From Amorphophallus konjac (Eukaryota > Streptophyta > Magnoliopsida > Alismatales > Araceae), in NCBI GenBank assembly GCA_022559845.1, contig CM040126.1:146204064-146268063 (forward strand): DNA of 64,000 nucleotides, given 5' to 3'. The notes below the pieces were generated by a model that saw only the letters and a list, made by a program, of their open reading frames with translations, had not been told where the DNA came from and did no database searches. Shown in pieces: positions 1-10,745 of the stretch. The first letter of the stretch is position 1; each line of letters opens with the position of its first letter. The position numbers and the translations under genes were made by a program.

Positions 1-239
1 AGCTAGTGTTTTGGACAAGCCTCTATTCGTATCTTTTCATTATGCCGATGTCTGGGGCTTTGACCACCTCGGCTTATATCATTGTATAGCTTCCCACGGG
101 CATGCGGACTTGGCCGACCTGGTTGACAGGTGCAAAAAGATCGGTGACATATGCTGGCTTGTTCGGGAGGCTGCCTCCCGAAGTAAGGAGGTGGCTTATC
201 AGTATTGGCCACTCTCATCTTTTTACAAGGGCCGGGCAG

Positions 240-315
240 GTAAGTGCTCCTCCGTTGACATGTAGATTAGTTTGTTGCTCAGCTCCTTCATAATGGCATG
301 TGCTTCATTTGACAG
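240..315 (+). other. Predicted intron 1 of the antisense gene
   Basis: It begins GTAAGT after CAG and ends TTTGACAG. It interrupts a codon after its first base, and the reading frame resumes on the far side at 316 (up to a TAG at 363). Confidence 0.6.
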
Positions 316-600
316 ACCATCCGGACATCAAGCAGCAGGGACTTTATAGAAAAATTATCTCTTAGGGGCAGAAACCGAAATATTTTGAGGTTCCTGCACC
401 AGCGCCGACTACTACTCCACTACCGCCTGGCAGGAAGAGAGCGGCCTCCGTGATGAATATTGCAATAATCCGAGCAAAGAAAGCTCGGAAGACTTCTTCA
501 AAGCGGCCTTCGACTGACGCGGCTAAGACTCCCCTGCCCGAGGTGCCATCATTCGACCAGTTTGCTGCTCAGAAAGAGGTCAGCTAGCAAGCATATGAAG

Positions 601-687
601 GTGACATCATTATCCCTTTGCGGTTCTAAAGGAATGCTCTTTTCATGACATTTTCATTCTTCTGACGTCTTCTTTGTATAACTTTAG
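601..687 (+). other. Predicted intron 2 of the antisense gene
   Basis: The donor AAG|GTGACA is preferred over an earlier GAG|GTCAGC at 579, because only the later one leaves phase 1, which is what the open frame after the acceptor AACTTTAG (exon from 688) requires. The extra exon sequence gained includes a TAG at 585. Confidence 0.5.
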
Positions 688-867
688 CTCCCGGAGTGGT
701 TGACACCACGGGTGTTGAGGAATCCTTCCTGGAAGCAGGAGAGATAGGGCCTTCTGTCATAGCCACAGCAGGGGCGACTGAGATAGCTGGAGCAGTAGGG
801 AAGAGTCTCCTCGCTGTTGTAGAGGATGTCAGACTTCTTTCTCCTACGCCTGCCGGCGAGGCTGAGG

Positions 868-954
868 GTGAGCCGAACAACTATAGCCCTTTAGACTCCC
901 ATTTTTATTGAGCTTTCCGTCCTGCCTTATGCACTTGTTTTGCTGTGATGGCAG
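868..954 (+). other. Predicted intron 3 of the antisense gene
   Basis: The donor G|GTGAGC and acceptor GATGGCAG give phase 1 on both sides, and the frame continues from 955 to a TAG at 1107. Confidence 0.55.
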
Positions 955-1418
955 GAGTGGTCAGCACGGCGGTTAAGGTGCCTGTTGTGGAAGCTCCTTC
1001 ACAGCCCGCGGGACATAAGACTGTGCTGAAGAAGGGTGCTATCCCATTGCGACGTGTGCTCACCCGCTCAGCGTCCCGTCAGGCGACGGAGGAGGCGGGC
1101 CAACCCTAGATCAGCATAGACATTTCTTCGAGTAGCTCTGCCACCCCTTCTGACGAAGAGATTGACCATCATTCCTCAGAAGGTGATGAACAAGTGTCTA
1201 TAGTAGACAGCAAAGGGGCAACGGCTCCCTTCATACTGTCAAGCGATGCTTTGATTTTCAGTCCTCCGAGGCTGCCGAGGGCATCATCCGAGGGAGTGTT
1301 GCAGGAGGAATTTGCTGGATTGGACGTGGAGGTGGAGATAACCCCTCCTTTTGCTGCTTCATCTGCAGGGTTGGAATCTTCTATTCAGGGGCTTGAAGAG
1401 ATAGATATTGTCATCATA

Positions 1419-1504
1419 GTAAATCCTGTCCGCCCCTTTACAAAGCCACATATCCCCCTCTTTTTTTTTTGCCACCTTGGTGTTTACATGAATTTTCATT
1501 CCAG
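1419..1504 (+). other. Predicted intron 4 of the antisense gene
   Basis: The donor ATA|GTAAAT is followed by a T-rich tract (1460-1471) and the acceptor CATTCCAG. It is phase 0 on both sides and joins to the long terminal exon from 1505. Confidence 0.55.
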
Positions 1505-2596
1505 GAACCCGAAGCCGCTATTCATTCCCCGGCATCGACTTCTGGTACTGCTGTGGTTTCATCAGAGGCCTCGGATCCGCCACCGCTGGCCACCGCATCT
1601 CCTTCAGGGACAATCACCCTACTCCGCCCCGTGCCGGTGAGGATACATGCGGCTGTTGGGGGATTACCCTCGGAGCCGAGCCAGTCGGGGGAGAGTCTCA
1701 CTCTGGCGTCGACGACAGAATTGAGGACTGAGGCCGACCTGCAAAGGGGGTATGCTTTTGTATCGGCGGCCATAATGACGATCGCGCCTGATTCTGCAGC
1801 TCCAGTTGTGCCGGAGATAGAGTTAGAACCTCCGTCCCTCCTAGGCTCTGTGGAAGGAAGCCCCGACAGGAGTCTGACGGAGCAGGAACATGCTGCCGTG
1901 GTATCTGCTTCTTCGACTTTGGTGGCCGTTCCATCTTCCTCTTCCGAGCCGGATATCGGCTTATGGGCTTCTATAGACGGGGAAGTGACTTTCGAGGTGC
2001 CTCCGGCAGCTTCCCTGGGCATTACCTCATCGGAGGAATTTGTTTGGCAGCATCTAGAGATGTTGCGTCAGGTTGTGGAATCTCAGCCGACACTATCTTA
2101 CTCCCAGTTGAAGGAGGTAGATGTGCGACTGACGATCGGACTGCAGGCATTAGGCTGCCCTTTAGACATCTGGGCCCAGCGGGTGCTTTTCTTGCTGAAA
2201 TTTGTGAACCGCCGGGATTTTCTTGAGAAGATGATGGGCGACCGGCTGGCAGCCCTCAAGCTGCAGAAAGCTGACTGTCAGGCGGAGCTGACGTCTCTGA
2301 CCTCTGATCTTCAGGAGAGCAGGGCTCAGGTTGAGGCTTCCGCAACCCAGGCACATATTCTACGTGGCCGACGGGAAGACCTCCGTGCTGAATTGGCTAC
2401 CGTAGAGGCTGAGATACCGCGGCTGGAGGCTGCGGAAATCCAAGGCATCGAGAGAACTTCTTTGCTGGAGGGCCGAGTTGCGTCTTTGGAGACTGAGGTG
2501 ACTCGGGTTCAGGAAGAGGAAATGGAGCTCCATGAACTGGGGGCGGCTCCTCTTGTTGGGCTTATTGACTTTGCAGATATTTTCAGGCGATCTTAA

Positions 2597-2961
2597 CTGA
2601 TCCACCTTTGTAATCTGTCCCTCAGAAGGGCTCCTTTTGTATTCACTTCCCCTTTTTGTAATGGAATAGAAGTCTCCTTCACTATATATTTTTTGGTGTC
2701 CACGTTCACACTCACATTCTGTAGTGTCTTGTGGCAATTCTGGCGACCTGCTTGGAAGTACCTTCGTGTCCGTGTCGCAGGAGAGCGTCCACGCTTTCAA
2801 AGAAAGGATGGGGGCCTCGCTCCACCGCGGGACGGGGTTCCAGAGGCTGCCAGGTTGACACAGACGTAGGTCTTGTTGACAAGAGGCGTCAAAATCGTGA
2901 CTGCTGGTTGCTTGTGGTAATTCCATTATTGACCCTGATTGGGGGAGATGTTGACCAACCT
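2597..2961. other. Unique spacer after the antisense gene
   Basis: There is no believable coding signal. It would be the 3' untranslated region of the antisense gene and part of the Tat-1 3' non-coding region. T-rich stretches (2620-2700) could hold a plus-strand polyadenylation site, but no AATAAA is present. Confidence 0.4.
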
Positions 2962-3942
2962 TGTCGACGGTGACAAGGGTCGAAAAGGGTAGACGGTATT
3001 GCCGATGGTGACAAAAATCGGAAAGGGTAGCGACCGATCTTGCCGATGGTGACAAAAACCGAAAAGGGTAGACGGTATTGTCGATGGTGACAAAAACCGA
3101 AAAGGGTAGCGACCGATCTTGCCGATGGTGACAAGGGTCGAAAAGGGTAGACGGTCTTGTCGATGGTGACAAAAACTGAAAAGGGTAGCGACCGATCTTG
3201 CCGATGGTGACAAGGGTCGAAAAGGGTAGACGGTCTTGTCGATGGTGACAAGGATCGGGAAGGGTAGCGACCGATCTTGCCGATGGTGACAAGGGTCGAA
3301 AAGGGTAGACGGTCTTGTCGATGGTGATAAAAACCGAAAAGGGTAGAGATCGATCTTGCCGATGGTGACAAGGGTCGAAAAGGGTAGACGGTCTTGTCGA
3401 TGGTGACAAGGATCGGGAAGGGTAGCGACCGATCTTGCCGATGGTGACAATGGTCGAAAAGGGTAGACGGTCTTGTCGATGGTGACAAAAATCGCAAAGG
3501 GTAGACGGTATTGTCGATGGTGACAAAAACCGAAAAGGGTAGCGACCGATCTTGCCGATGGTGACAAGGGTCGAAAAGTGTAGACGGTATTGCCGATGGT
3601 GACAAAAACTGGAAAGGGTAGCGACTGATCTTGCCGATGGTGACAAGGGTCGAAAAGGGTAGACGGTATTGTCGATGGTGACAAAAATCGGAAAGGGTAG
3701 CGACCGATCTTGCCGATGGTGACAAGGGTCAAAAAGGGTAGACGGTATTGCCGATGGTGACAAAAACCGAAAGGGTAGCGACCGATCTTGCCGATGGTGA
3801 CAAAAACCGAAAAGGGTAGCGACCGATCTTGCCGATGGTGACAAGGGTCGAAAAGGTAGACGGTCTTGCCGATGGTGACAAGGACCGAAAAGGGTAGTGA
3901 CCGATCTTGTCGATGGTGATAAGGGTCGAAAAGGGTAGACAA
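2962..3942. repeat. Minisatellite, about 25 copies of a 39-bp unit
   Basis: The units are built on GATGGTGACAA..CGAAAAGGGTAG and repeat about every 39 bases. Two unit types largely alternate: one has GCCGATGGTGACAAGGGTCG and the other TCGATGGTGACAAAAACCG, giving a dimer of about 78 bases. Because 39 is a multiple of three, minus-strand frames stay open for up to 554 codons across it; these are repeat artefacts, not genes. It lies in the Tat-1 3' non-coding region. Confidence 0.93.
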
Positions 3943-4053
3943 TAGATGTATGTAAGTGGGATATCGGATGAAGACTCCGCCTCGACCTTGTAAATGGCCT
4001 TCCGGACGGAGGATGGTTCATCACTATTTATCATTCATTTTTTTATTCATATT

Positions 4054-4290
4054 ACTGACCTAAGCGCCCTTTCAGATTTTCGCCGAGGCCAGCCCCCTCT
4101 TGCTTTTGCCGGCGCGCCCTTTCGGGTTTTCACGCGGCGGGGTACCCAATTTTGCCTGCGACGCCCTTTCGGGTTTTCGCCACAGCTGGGTTATAGCTAT
4201 TTTTGCACTTGTTCTAATATAGGAGCAAGTCTGGCGGGGTATCTCTATTTTTTAACCCCATTTTCTTTTCTTTTTTTTTATTTGTATAGG
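4054..4290. repeat. Direct repeat, copy 1 (partner at 4819-5060)
   Basis: It starts ACTGACCTAAGCGCCCTTTC and ends TTGTATAGG. It contains three sub-repeats of a GCGCCCTTTCGGGTTTTC type. The partner copy begins 765 bases further on and differs by scattered substitutions and short indels. Confidence 0.85.
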
Positions 4291-4312
4291 ATACAGAAGA
4301 ACTGGACCGTGA

Positions 4313-4735
4313 AAATGGTGACAGACCTTGTCGATGATGACAAGGATTGAACCCGGCTTCGGTTCGTTGACACCGGCTAGATGTCGAAGCAAAGGATATG
4401 GTCTATTAACAAGGATGTAAGATTCGAGTTAGGGGTAAAGATCGACCGATCTCGTCGATGATGACGAGGGTCAAACACATGTTTATTAACCAGCATAGGT
4501 TATCGCCGAAACAAAGGTGGGTTCATTAGCAAGGACGGAAGGTCCAAGCTTAGGGGTAGGGATTGACCGATCTCGCCGATGATGACGACGGTCGACCATG
4601 GGCTTATTCATCAGCATGGGTCACATGCCGAAGCAAAGATGGGATTATTAACAGGGACGTAAGGTCCAAGTGAAGGGTAGAGATCACCCGATCTCGCCGA
4701 TGATGACGAGGATCGAACATGGGTTTATTCAAGGA
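4313..4735. repeat. Tandem repeat of about 120 bp, roughly 3.5 copies
   Basis: The landmark GATCTCGYCGATGATGACGA recurs at about 4449, 4570 and 4690, with a diverged copy (CTTGTCGATGATGACAAGG) near 4327. Each unit also carries an 'AGCAAAGATGG..TTATTAAC..GGACGTAAGGTCC'-type stretch. The core resembles the 39-bp minisatellite core, so the two arrays may share an origin. Confidence 0.8.
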
Positions 4736-4818
4736 TTTTCGGTGGGACTTTTGAGGGTTGTCCCTTGTGGAGTTTTATCAGGTGGCGAACAGAAGAGGAA
4801 TTTGGAAATTACCACTTT

Positions 4819-5060
4819 ACTGACCTAAGCGCCCTTTCGGGTTTTCACCGAAGCCAGCCCCCTCTTGCTTTTGCCCACGCGCCCTTTCGGATTTTCACGT
4901 GGCGGGGTACCCGATTTTGCCTGCGACGCCCTTTCAGGTTTTCGCCACAGCTGGGTTATAGCCATTTTTGCACTTGTCCCAATATAGGAGCATGTCTGGC
5001 GGGGTATCTCTATTTTTAACCCCATTTTCTTTTCCCTTTATTTTTATTGATATGTATAGG
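4819..5060. repeat. Direct repeat, copy 2 (partner at 4054-4290)
   Basis: The same block as copy 1, including the ACGCCCTTTC sub-repeats, the GGGTTATAGC stretch and the ending TATGTATAGG. It is separated from copy 1 by the 120-bp tandem repeats. It may mark an old segmental duplication inside the Tat-1 3' region. Confidence 0.85.
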
Positions 5061-5269
5061 GTGCCAGGTCGAAGTGCGACGTTCGACCCCTGGTTGATAG
5101 TAGATGGCTGTCGGCCGGAGCACCAGACCTTGCGCCGAGCAGAACAGTTCATTCGTTAGCAAGGGTTGAATGCTAACGCAAAGGAGTGATCTCTCGCCGA
5201 TTCGGGCGTAAGGCCTGTAACGGCAACAGCGTGCTGTATTCTTTCGGGAGCTTGGTCAGGGCAGAATGC

Positions 5270-6380
5270 CACTAACCAAGGAAGGGTAGCTCGGCTAAGG
5301 CAAAGTGCCATTAACCAAGGAGAAGGTAGCTCGATTAGGGCGGAATGCCACCGAACCGAGGGGAGGTAGCTTGATCAGGGCGGAATGCCACTAACCAAGG
5401 AGAGGGTAGCTTGATTAGGGCGGAATACCGCTAACCAAGGAGAGGTAGCTCGATTAGGGCGGAATGCCGCTGACCGAGGAGAAAGTAGCTCGATTAGGGC
5501 GGAGTGCCACTAAACCAAGAAAAAGGTAGCGCGGTTAGGGCGGAGTGCCACTAAACCAAGGAGAAGGTAGTTTGGTTAGGGCGGAGTGCCACTAAACCAA
5601 GGAGAGGTAGCTTGACTAGGGCGAAATGCCACTAACCAAGGGAAAGGGTAGCTTGATTAGGACAGAACACCACCAACCAAGGAAGGGTAGCTGGGTTAGG
5701 GCGGAGTGCCACTAAACCAAGGAGAGGGTAACTTGGTTAGGGCGGAGTGCCACTAAACCAAGAAAAAGGTAGCTCGGTTAGGGCAGAGTGCCACTAAACC
5801 AAGGAAAAGGTAGCTTGATTAGGACAGAACGCCACCAACCAAGGAAGGGTAGCTGGGTTAGGGCGGAGTGCCACAAACCAAGGAAAAGGTAGCTCGGTTA
5901 GGGCGGAGTGCCACTAAACCAAGAAAAAGGTAGCTCGGTTAGGGCGGAGTGCCACTAAACCAAGGAAAAGGTAGCTTGATCAGGACAGAATGCCACCAAC
6001 CAAGGAAGGGTAGCTGGGTTAGGGCGGAGTGCCACAAACTAAGCAAAAGGTAGCTCGGTTAGGGCGGAGTGCCACTAAACTAAGAAAAAGGTAGCTTGGT
6101 TAGGGCGGAGTGCAACTAAACCAAGGAAAAGGTAGCTTGATTAGGACACAACGCCACCAACCAAGGAAGGGTAGCTGGGTTAGGGCGGAGTGCCACAAAC
6201 CAAGGAAACGGTAGCTCAGTTAGGGCGGAGTGCCACTAAACCAAGAAAAAGGTACCTCGGTTTGGGTGGAGTGCCACTAAACCAAGAAAAAGGTAGCTCG
6301 GTTAGGGCGGAGTGCCGCTAAACCAAGGAAAAGGTAGCTCGGTTAGGGCGGAGTGCCGCTAAACCAAGGAGAGGAGTAGC
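5270..6380. repeat. Minisatellite, about 28 copies of a 41-bp unit with higher-order structure
   Basis: The unit core is GGTAGCTCGGTTAGGGCGGA followed by GTGCCACTAAACCAAGGAAAA. A variant beginning CTTGATTAGGACAGAA recurs at about 5652, 5814, 5975 and 6135, so four monomers form a higher-order repeat of about 161 bases in the right half. The left half (before about 5650) is less regular. It lies directly after the Tat-1 integrase end. Confidence 0.93.
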
Positions 6381-6409
6381 TTCGACCGATCACTCGGGAC
6401 ATGTCGGTT

Positions 6410-7904
6410 GCGCTGCATGATACAGCTTAATGTGTTTTCCGTTGAGGGGAGATAACTGAATGACTCCTTTGTGGTCTACAAGGACGTAGGCACCCCCTTC
6501 ATATACTCGGCGGATGATATACGGCCCGACCTAATTTTCGACCAGCTTCCCTTTGGGGTTGGAGGCCATCACTTCTTTTCTTTTGACCATTACCAGGTCT
6601 CCTTTCTTGAATTCTCGACCCTTGACTAGCTTGTCAAAAGCACGGGCCATGCGAGCTTGGTAGAGCTGGATGTTTTGCTGCGCCCGGAGGCGTTTTCCTT
6701 CGAGCTCAACGAGCTCTTCCAATCTTCTTTCTGCATTGGTCTGCTCACCATTGACTAGTCCGTGCTGGATGGCAACTCGCAATGAAGGAACTTCAAGTTC
6801 AATTGGCACCACAGCTTCTGACCCGTAGACGAGGGAGAAAGGTGAACAGCCGGTTGGGGTCTTGTAGACAGTACGATAGGCCCAAAGTGCTTCGTACATC
6901 CTTTCTTCCCAATCTTTTTTATTAGACTTAACAGTCTTTGCCAGCAGCGTGCACAGTGTCTTGTTAAAGGCTTCTGCGAGTCCATTGGCTTGAGGGTTGT
7001 AGGGGGACGATGTCCTCCAGTCAATTTTATATTTGTCGGCCAGCCGATAAACCTTCTGGTTTCTAAAGTGACTGCCATTATCAGAGATGATTCGGTTGGG
7101 GATCCCGAACCGAAATATTACATTCTGCCAGAAGAATCTTGCAACTAGTTCTCCCGTCACATCTCTTAGTGCTACTGCCTCCGCCCATCTGGAGAAGTAG
7201 TCCGTAGCTGCTAAGATGTATCTGCACCCTAATGAAGATGCTGGTAGCGGCCCTACTACGTCTGTGCCCCACTGAGCAAACGGCCAGCTTGGTAGGGTGG
7301 GATGCAATGGCACTGGAGGTCTCCTTGCCACATTAGCATGTTCTTGACACTTCTGACAAGCTTTGGCAAACCTGCAGCAATCGTCAAATATAGTGGGCCA
7401 ATAGTAACCCAGTTTCTTTATCTCAATTTTCATTTTCGGGCCAGCCTGGTGTGCTCCAGCTGATTCTGCATGGACCTCCTGCATCACCTGTCCTGCTTCT
7501 GCTGAAGACAAGCAACGGAGTAGGACTTTCCTTCGGGCATCTGCCATAATTCGGAACAAGGTCCCGCTTCTCATCTCGTAAGAATCCTTGATCCTCAGGA
7601 GTTTCATTCTCTGTTCCTTTTCTTTTGGAAGTTGCTGGTGTTGAAACCAGCATAGGAGATGCTCTCGCCAATCGGGCTGCTGACCCCCTTCGATGACTGC
7701 TACTTCCATCTCTTGATCGTCGGTCAGGACCTCTGTCACGCTGGGGACCTGTCGGCGGTTGATCACTGTTATATTCAGGCTTGTGTCTGGCGGGACCGCC
7801 AATGAACTGGCCAGCTTAGCGAGGGCGTCTGCTTGATCATTCTGGCCTCGATTGATGTGCTTAATGCTGATGAAGTAAAATTTTGACATCAGGCGAGTTG
7901 CCAA
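6410..7904 (-). pseudogene. Tat-1 integrase (end of second RNase H, then integrase)
   Basis: The frame opens with the last part of the archaeal-type RNase H (HINRGQNDQADALAKLASS). A zinc-binding H..H..C..C region follows (HAESAGAHQ, then CQKCQ), then the catalytic core with WGTDVVGPLP, ISDNGSHF and QANGLAEAF, which supply the two Asp and the Glu. The C-terminal part carries a GDLVMVKRK-type motif. A TAG at about 6529-6531 stops the frame after LVEN, but matching sequence (VGPYIIRRVYEGG..) continues in the same frame to about 6410. The protein would insert element DNA into the host chromosome. Confidence 0.85.
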
Positions 7905-8204
7905 TTGGTGATAGGGGAGGAGCTCTTGCTTTCGTACATCGAACTCTCCTTCTAGCTATTTTATAACTAGCATGGAGTCTCCGAATGCTTCCAGCATCTG
8001 AATTCCCATGGACATAGCAATTTGCAACCCCATTATCAGGGCTTCATATTCCGCTTCATTGTTTGTGCATTGCTTGTTTATAGAATAGGATGTATGCGCC
8101 ACTTCTCCTTCTGGGGATTTCAAGACTATGCCTGCTCCTGCTCTGACCCTGGCTGACCCGGTGGCAGAGGTGTCAACTCTGGAAGCGCCATCAAAGTATA
8201 GTTG
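7905..8204 (-). pseudogene. Tat-1 archaeal-type RNase H (second RNase H), broken by stops
   Basis: In the same frame as the flanking pol segments, minus-strand translation shows LYFDGAS near 8190, then AGIVLKSPEGE, NNEAEYEALI and AFGDSMLVIK, the D..E..D pattern of the second RNase H of Tat elements. TAG codons lie just before the domain (about 8202-8204) and after VIK (about 7960). This domain is the main reason for assigning the element to the Tat clade. Confidence 0.8.
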
Positions 8205-9857
8205 CTATAAGGAGGGCTGTACTTGCACGGCTTCTAGGGTTTCATCTTCAGGAAGCTCCGGCTCCAACGGGCAATCCCCGGGCACTGGGTGTTCAGCGAA
8301 GAAGTCTGCAATAGCTTGGCCCTTGACGGCCTTGCGCGGCACGTAGGAGATATCAAACTCCATAAGGATTACCGCCCATTTGCCCAGGCGGCCTTTGAGT
8401 GCCGGTTGAGACATAATGTACTTCAGGGGATCCTCTTTGGATACCAAGCTGATTTCATGCGACAACATATAGTGTCGGAGCTTTTTAACTGCGAAGACCA
8501 GCGCCAGACAGATCTTCTCAATATAAGTATATTTCTCTTCAGTTCTGACCAGTCTCCGACTGAGGTAATAGAGGGCTTGTTCTTTCCCTTCTTCATTGTT
8601 CTGGGCCAGCATTGCCCCCAGAGAATTATGTGTAGCTGCTATATACAGTATCAATGGTCGTCCTTTCACTGGTGCGCCCAACACTGGGGGAGTTTTTCGG
8701 TAGTCTTTTAGCTTGTCGAAGGCTTCTTGGCAATCTTCATCCCAATAAAAGGGGACATCTTTCATCATCAACTTGTGAAAAGGCTGGCATCGCCCTGACA
8801 AATTGGAAATGAAACGCCAGATATAAGCCAAACGGCCCTGTAGTGATCTCAGCTCGGAGATGTTCCTTGGCGGAGGTAACCCTTGAATCGCCTTGATCTT
8901 TGCGGGGTCTATCTCGATTCCCCGATATCGGACGATGAAGCCCAAGAATTTTCCGCTCGACACTCCGAACGCACATTTCATAGGGTTCATTTTCAGCTCA
9001 TGCTGCCTCAGCCTCTGAAAAACAATCCGGAGGTCTTGCAGATGATCTTCTTTTCTTCTGGTTTTGACCACCAGGTCATCTATGTAGCACTCGACCTTGT
9101 GGTAGAGCAGTTCATCAAAGATTTTGGTCATTGCGCGCTGATAGGTTGCGCCAGTATTCTTTAGTCCGAACGGCATTCTCTTGTAATGATAAATGCCTTT
9201 AGGAGTTCGGAAAGCAGTATGGACTCGGTCATGCTCCGCAATCTAAATCTGATTGTAGCTGGAAGACCCGTCCATGAATGATAGGGCCTCATGGCCGGTT
9301 GTAGCATCGATCATGACCTCGGTTATCGGCACCGGGAAGTCATCTTTGGGGCAGGCTTTATTTAGATCCCGGAAGTCGACACATATCCGGATCTGTCCAT
9401 TCTTCTTTTTCACGGGGACGATATTTTCCAGCCATGTGGTGTACTGATTTTCTTCAACAAATCCCACGTCAATGAGCTTGTCGACTTCAGCACAAATTTG
9501 GGTGATGAGCTCTGGCCTCATGCGCCGCGGTGGTTGCTTTACTGGCTCGGCGTCAGGGCTAATCGCCAACTCATGCTGCGAGACAGCGGGGCTTAGACCT
9601 GGCATCTCTTTGTAAGTCCAGGCGAAGCAATCCCGGTATTCTAGCAGTAGTTGAGTGTACAGCTCCCGTTCCTCTGGGGATAGTTGGGTGCTGAGGAAGG
9701 TAGGCCTAGGGTCCTTCTCATTTCCCAGGTTGACTTCTATTAGTTCATCGACTGTGGCTTGGCCTCCGTCTTCTATCTCCGGAGGTGCCGGTTGGAGGTC
9801 AACGAAGTCTGGAATGCCATCTTGAGGGTCGAGCACTTCGACTTCCTCGTCAGACAC
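8205..9857 (-). pseudogene. Tat-1 reverse transcriptase and RNase H
   Basis: The frame starts with an acidic linker, then the RT core: KKKNGQIRICVDFRDLNKAC, a metal-binding Asp in SFMDGSSSYNQ, MPFGLKNTGATYQRAM, and the catalytic box YIDD at 9075-9086. The RNase H follows with ALYYLSRRL and ADFFAEHP. A single TAG near 9240-9242 interrupts the RT right after the SSYNQI motif, with the frame kept on both sides. It copies element RNA into DNA and degrades the RNA strand. The neighbours upstream (protease) and downstream (second RNase H) follow the normal pol order. Confidence 0.88.
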
Positions 9858-9869
9858 TGCCAGAGCTTC

Positions 9870-10745
9870 CTAAGGTTTCTTGATCTCTTGTGCCAGTGGC
9901 TGAGTGGATTGTTCTATTAGCAAATTCATTGCCGTCGCAGTTTCCAAGAATGAGAGAGCAGCCTTGGTGTTTGCAGATGAGATTGCAGCCATGACGGGCT
10001 GGTAACTGTTCACTGCCAGGCCCGGACAGCATGCTGATTTTGCAGCAGAAGTTGAGGACGTTTCGCCTTCTGGGACAGTTGTATCTTCTGCAGAAGTGGC
10101 TTTTTCTTTCCTGGTAGCTGGCTCCCCTTGATTGGAGTTGACTAAGGCTTCCCTGATTGGCAGAAAGGGTGTTGAAGTAGCCATTAGTAGGACCTCTATG
10201 GAGGGAGAGACTCCTGCTTCTTGACTGTCTTCGGCTTCGCTGCTGCTAGCCGTATCAAATTCGGCTTGAAGGGCCACTTCTTCAGGATGAACCTGCTCCC
10301 AGCATCGGCGAGGGGCCGAGGTTTCTGCTTCTTGATTCCTGGACCGAGCCAGTTCAAAATATTCGGCTTCCTCCGGATACTCATCAAAGGTTGCCCTCAA
10401 AGGTCCATCTTCAGTAGGATAGAAGGCGGAGATAGTATCCACCTCGTACCGCCCACTGTAATAATATTCTTCCAGGGTGAAGGCCAACCCTGGATGTTGA
10501 GAGACACGTCTCATTTCCTTATCCAGATTTGCAGGATGCCACATCTTCTGGAAAGCTTCTTTGCGCTTTCGAGACTGATCGGGAGGGATGTGTTGCTTCT
10601 GAAACATCTTAGCCATCCGATCAGTTGTAAATGCCAGACCTTGGACAGGAACCCGCGGGTTGCCTAGATCTTCAGGGAGGCTGCAAGTCTGTATCTTCCC
10701 GAGTGGGATGCTCCTCAGCTGTATAGAACAAGCTGCTGGGCCCAT
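9870..10745 (-). pseudogene. Tat-1 protease-RT linker, Glu/Ala/Ser-rich
   Basis: About 290 codons between protease and RT, in the same frame as the RT. It has a basic start (KMFQKQHIPPDQSRKRKEAF) and then a long acidic, Ser/Thr-rich, low-complexity stretch; no catalytic motif is seen. Its first 74 bases overlap the protease frame, so an indel near 10700 is likely. It is separated from the RT segment by a stop at about 9870. Confidence 0.65.

Larger units (their letters stand above)
2..2596 (+). pseudogene. Antisense, intron-containing gene carried by Tat-1 (partial at the 5' end, product unknown)
   Basis: Five plus-strand open segments join through introns whose phases agree: exons 2-239, 316-600, 688-867, 955-1418 and 1505-2596 (stop TAA). 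The introns are 76-87 bases. Donors are CAG|GTAAGT (240), AAG|GTGACA (601), AGG|GTGAGC (868) and ATA|GTAAAT (1419); acceptors are TTTGACAG, AACTTTAG, GATGGCAG and CATTCCAG. Three in-frame TAG codons (363, 585, 1107) mark decay. The first exon is open to the window edge, so the start lies outside. The middle is acidic and low-complexity. The last exon has a long Glu/Arg/Leu-rich coiled-coil (about 2220-2560). I do not recognise the product. Captured plant-mobile-domain genes antisense to pol in Tat elements are a possible relation, by inference only. Confidence 0.6.

Noticed and set aside
11..265. Calling the first exon a plant mobile domain or aminotransferase-like gene
   Set aside because: Position and context suggest it, but I could not see a diagnostic motif, so the product is left unknown.
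2360..4024. A 554-codon minus-strand frame and overlapping frames of 278 and 338 codons
   Set aside because: They run through the 39-bp minisatellite, whose length keeps several frames open at once; the peptide is the same 13-residue unit repeated and the frame also covers the antisense gene end.
5270..6380. CRISPR-like array
   Set aside because: The repeats are directly tandem with no unique spacers, and the context is a plant retrotransposon.
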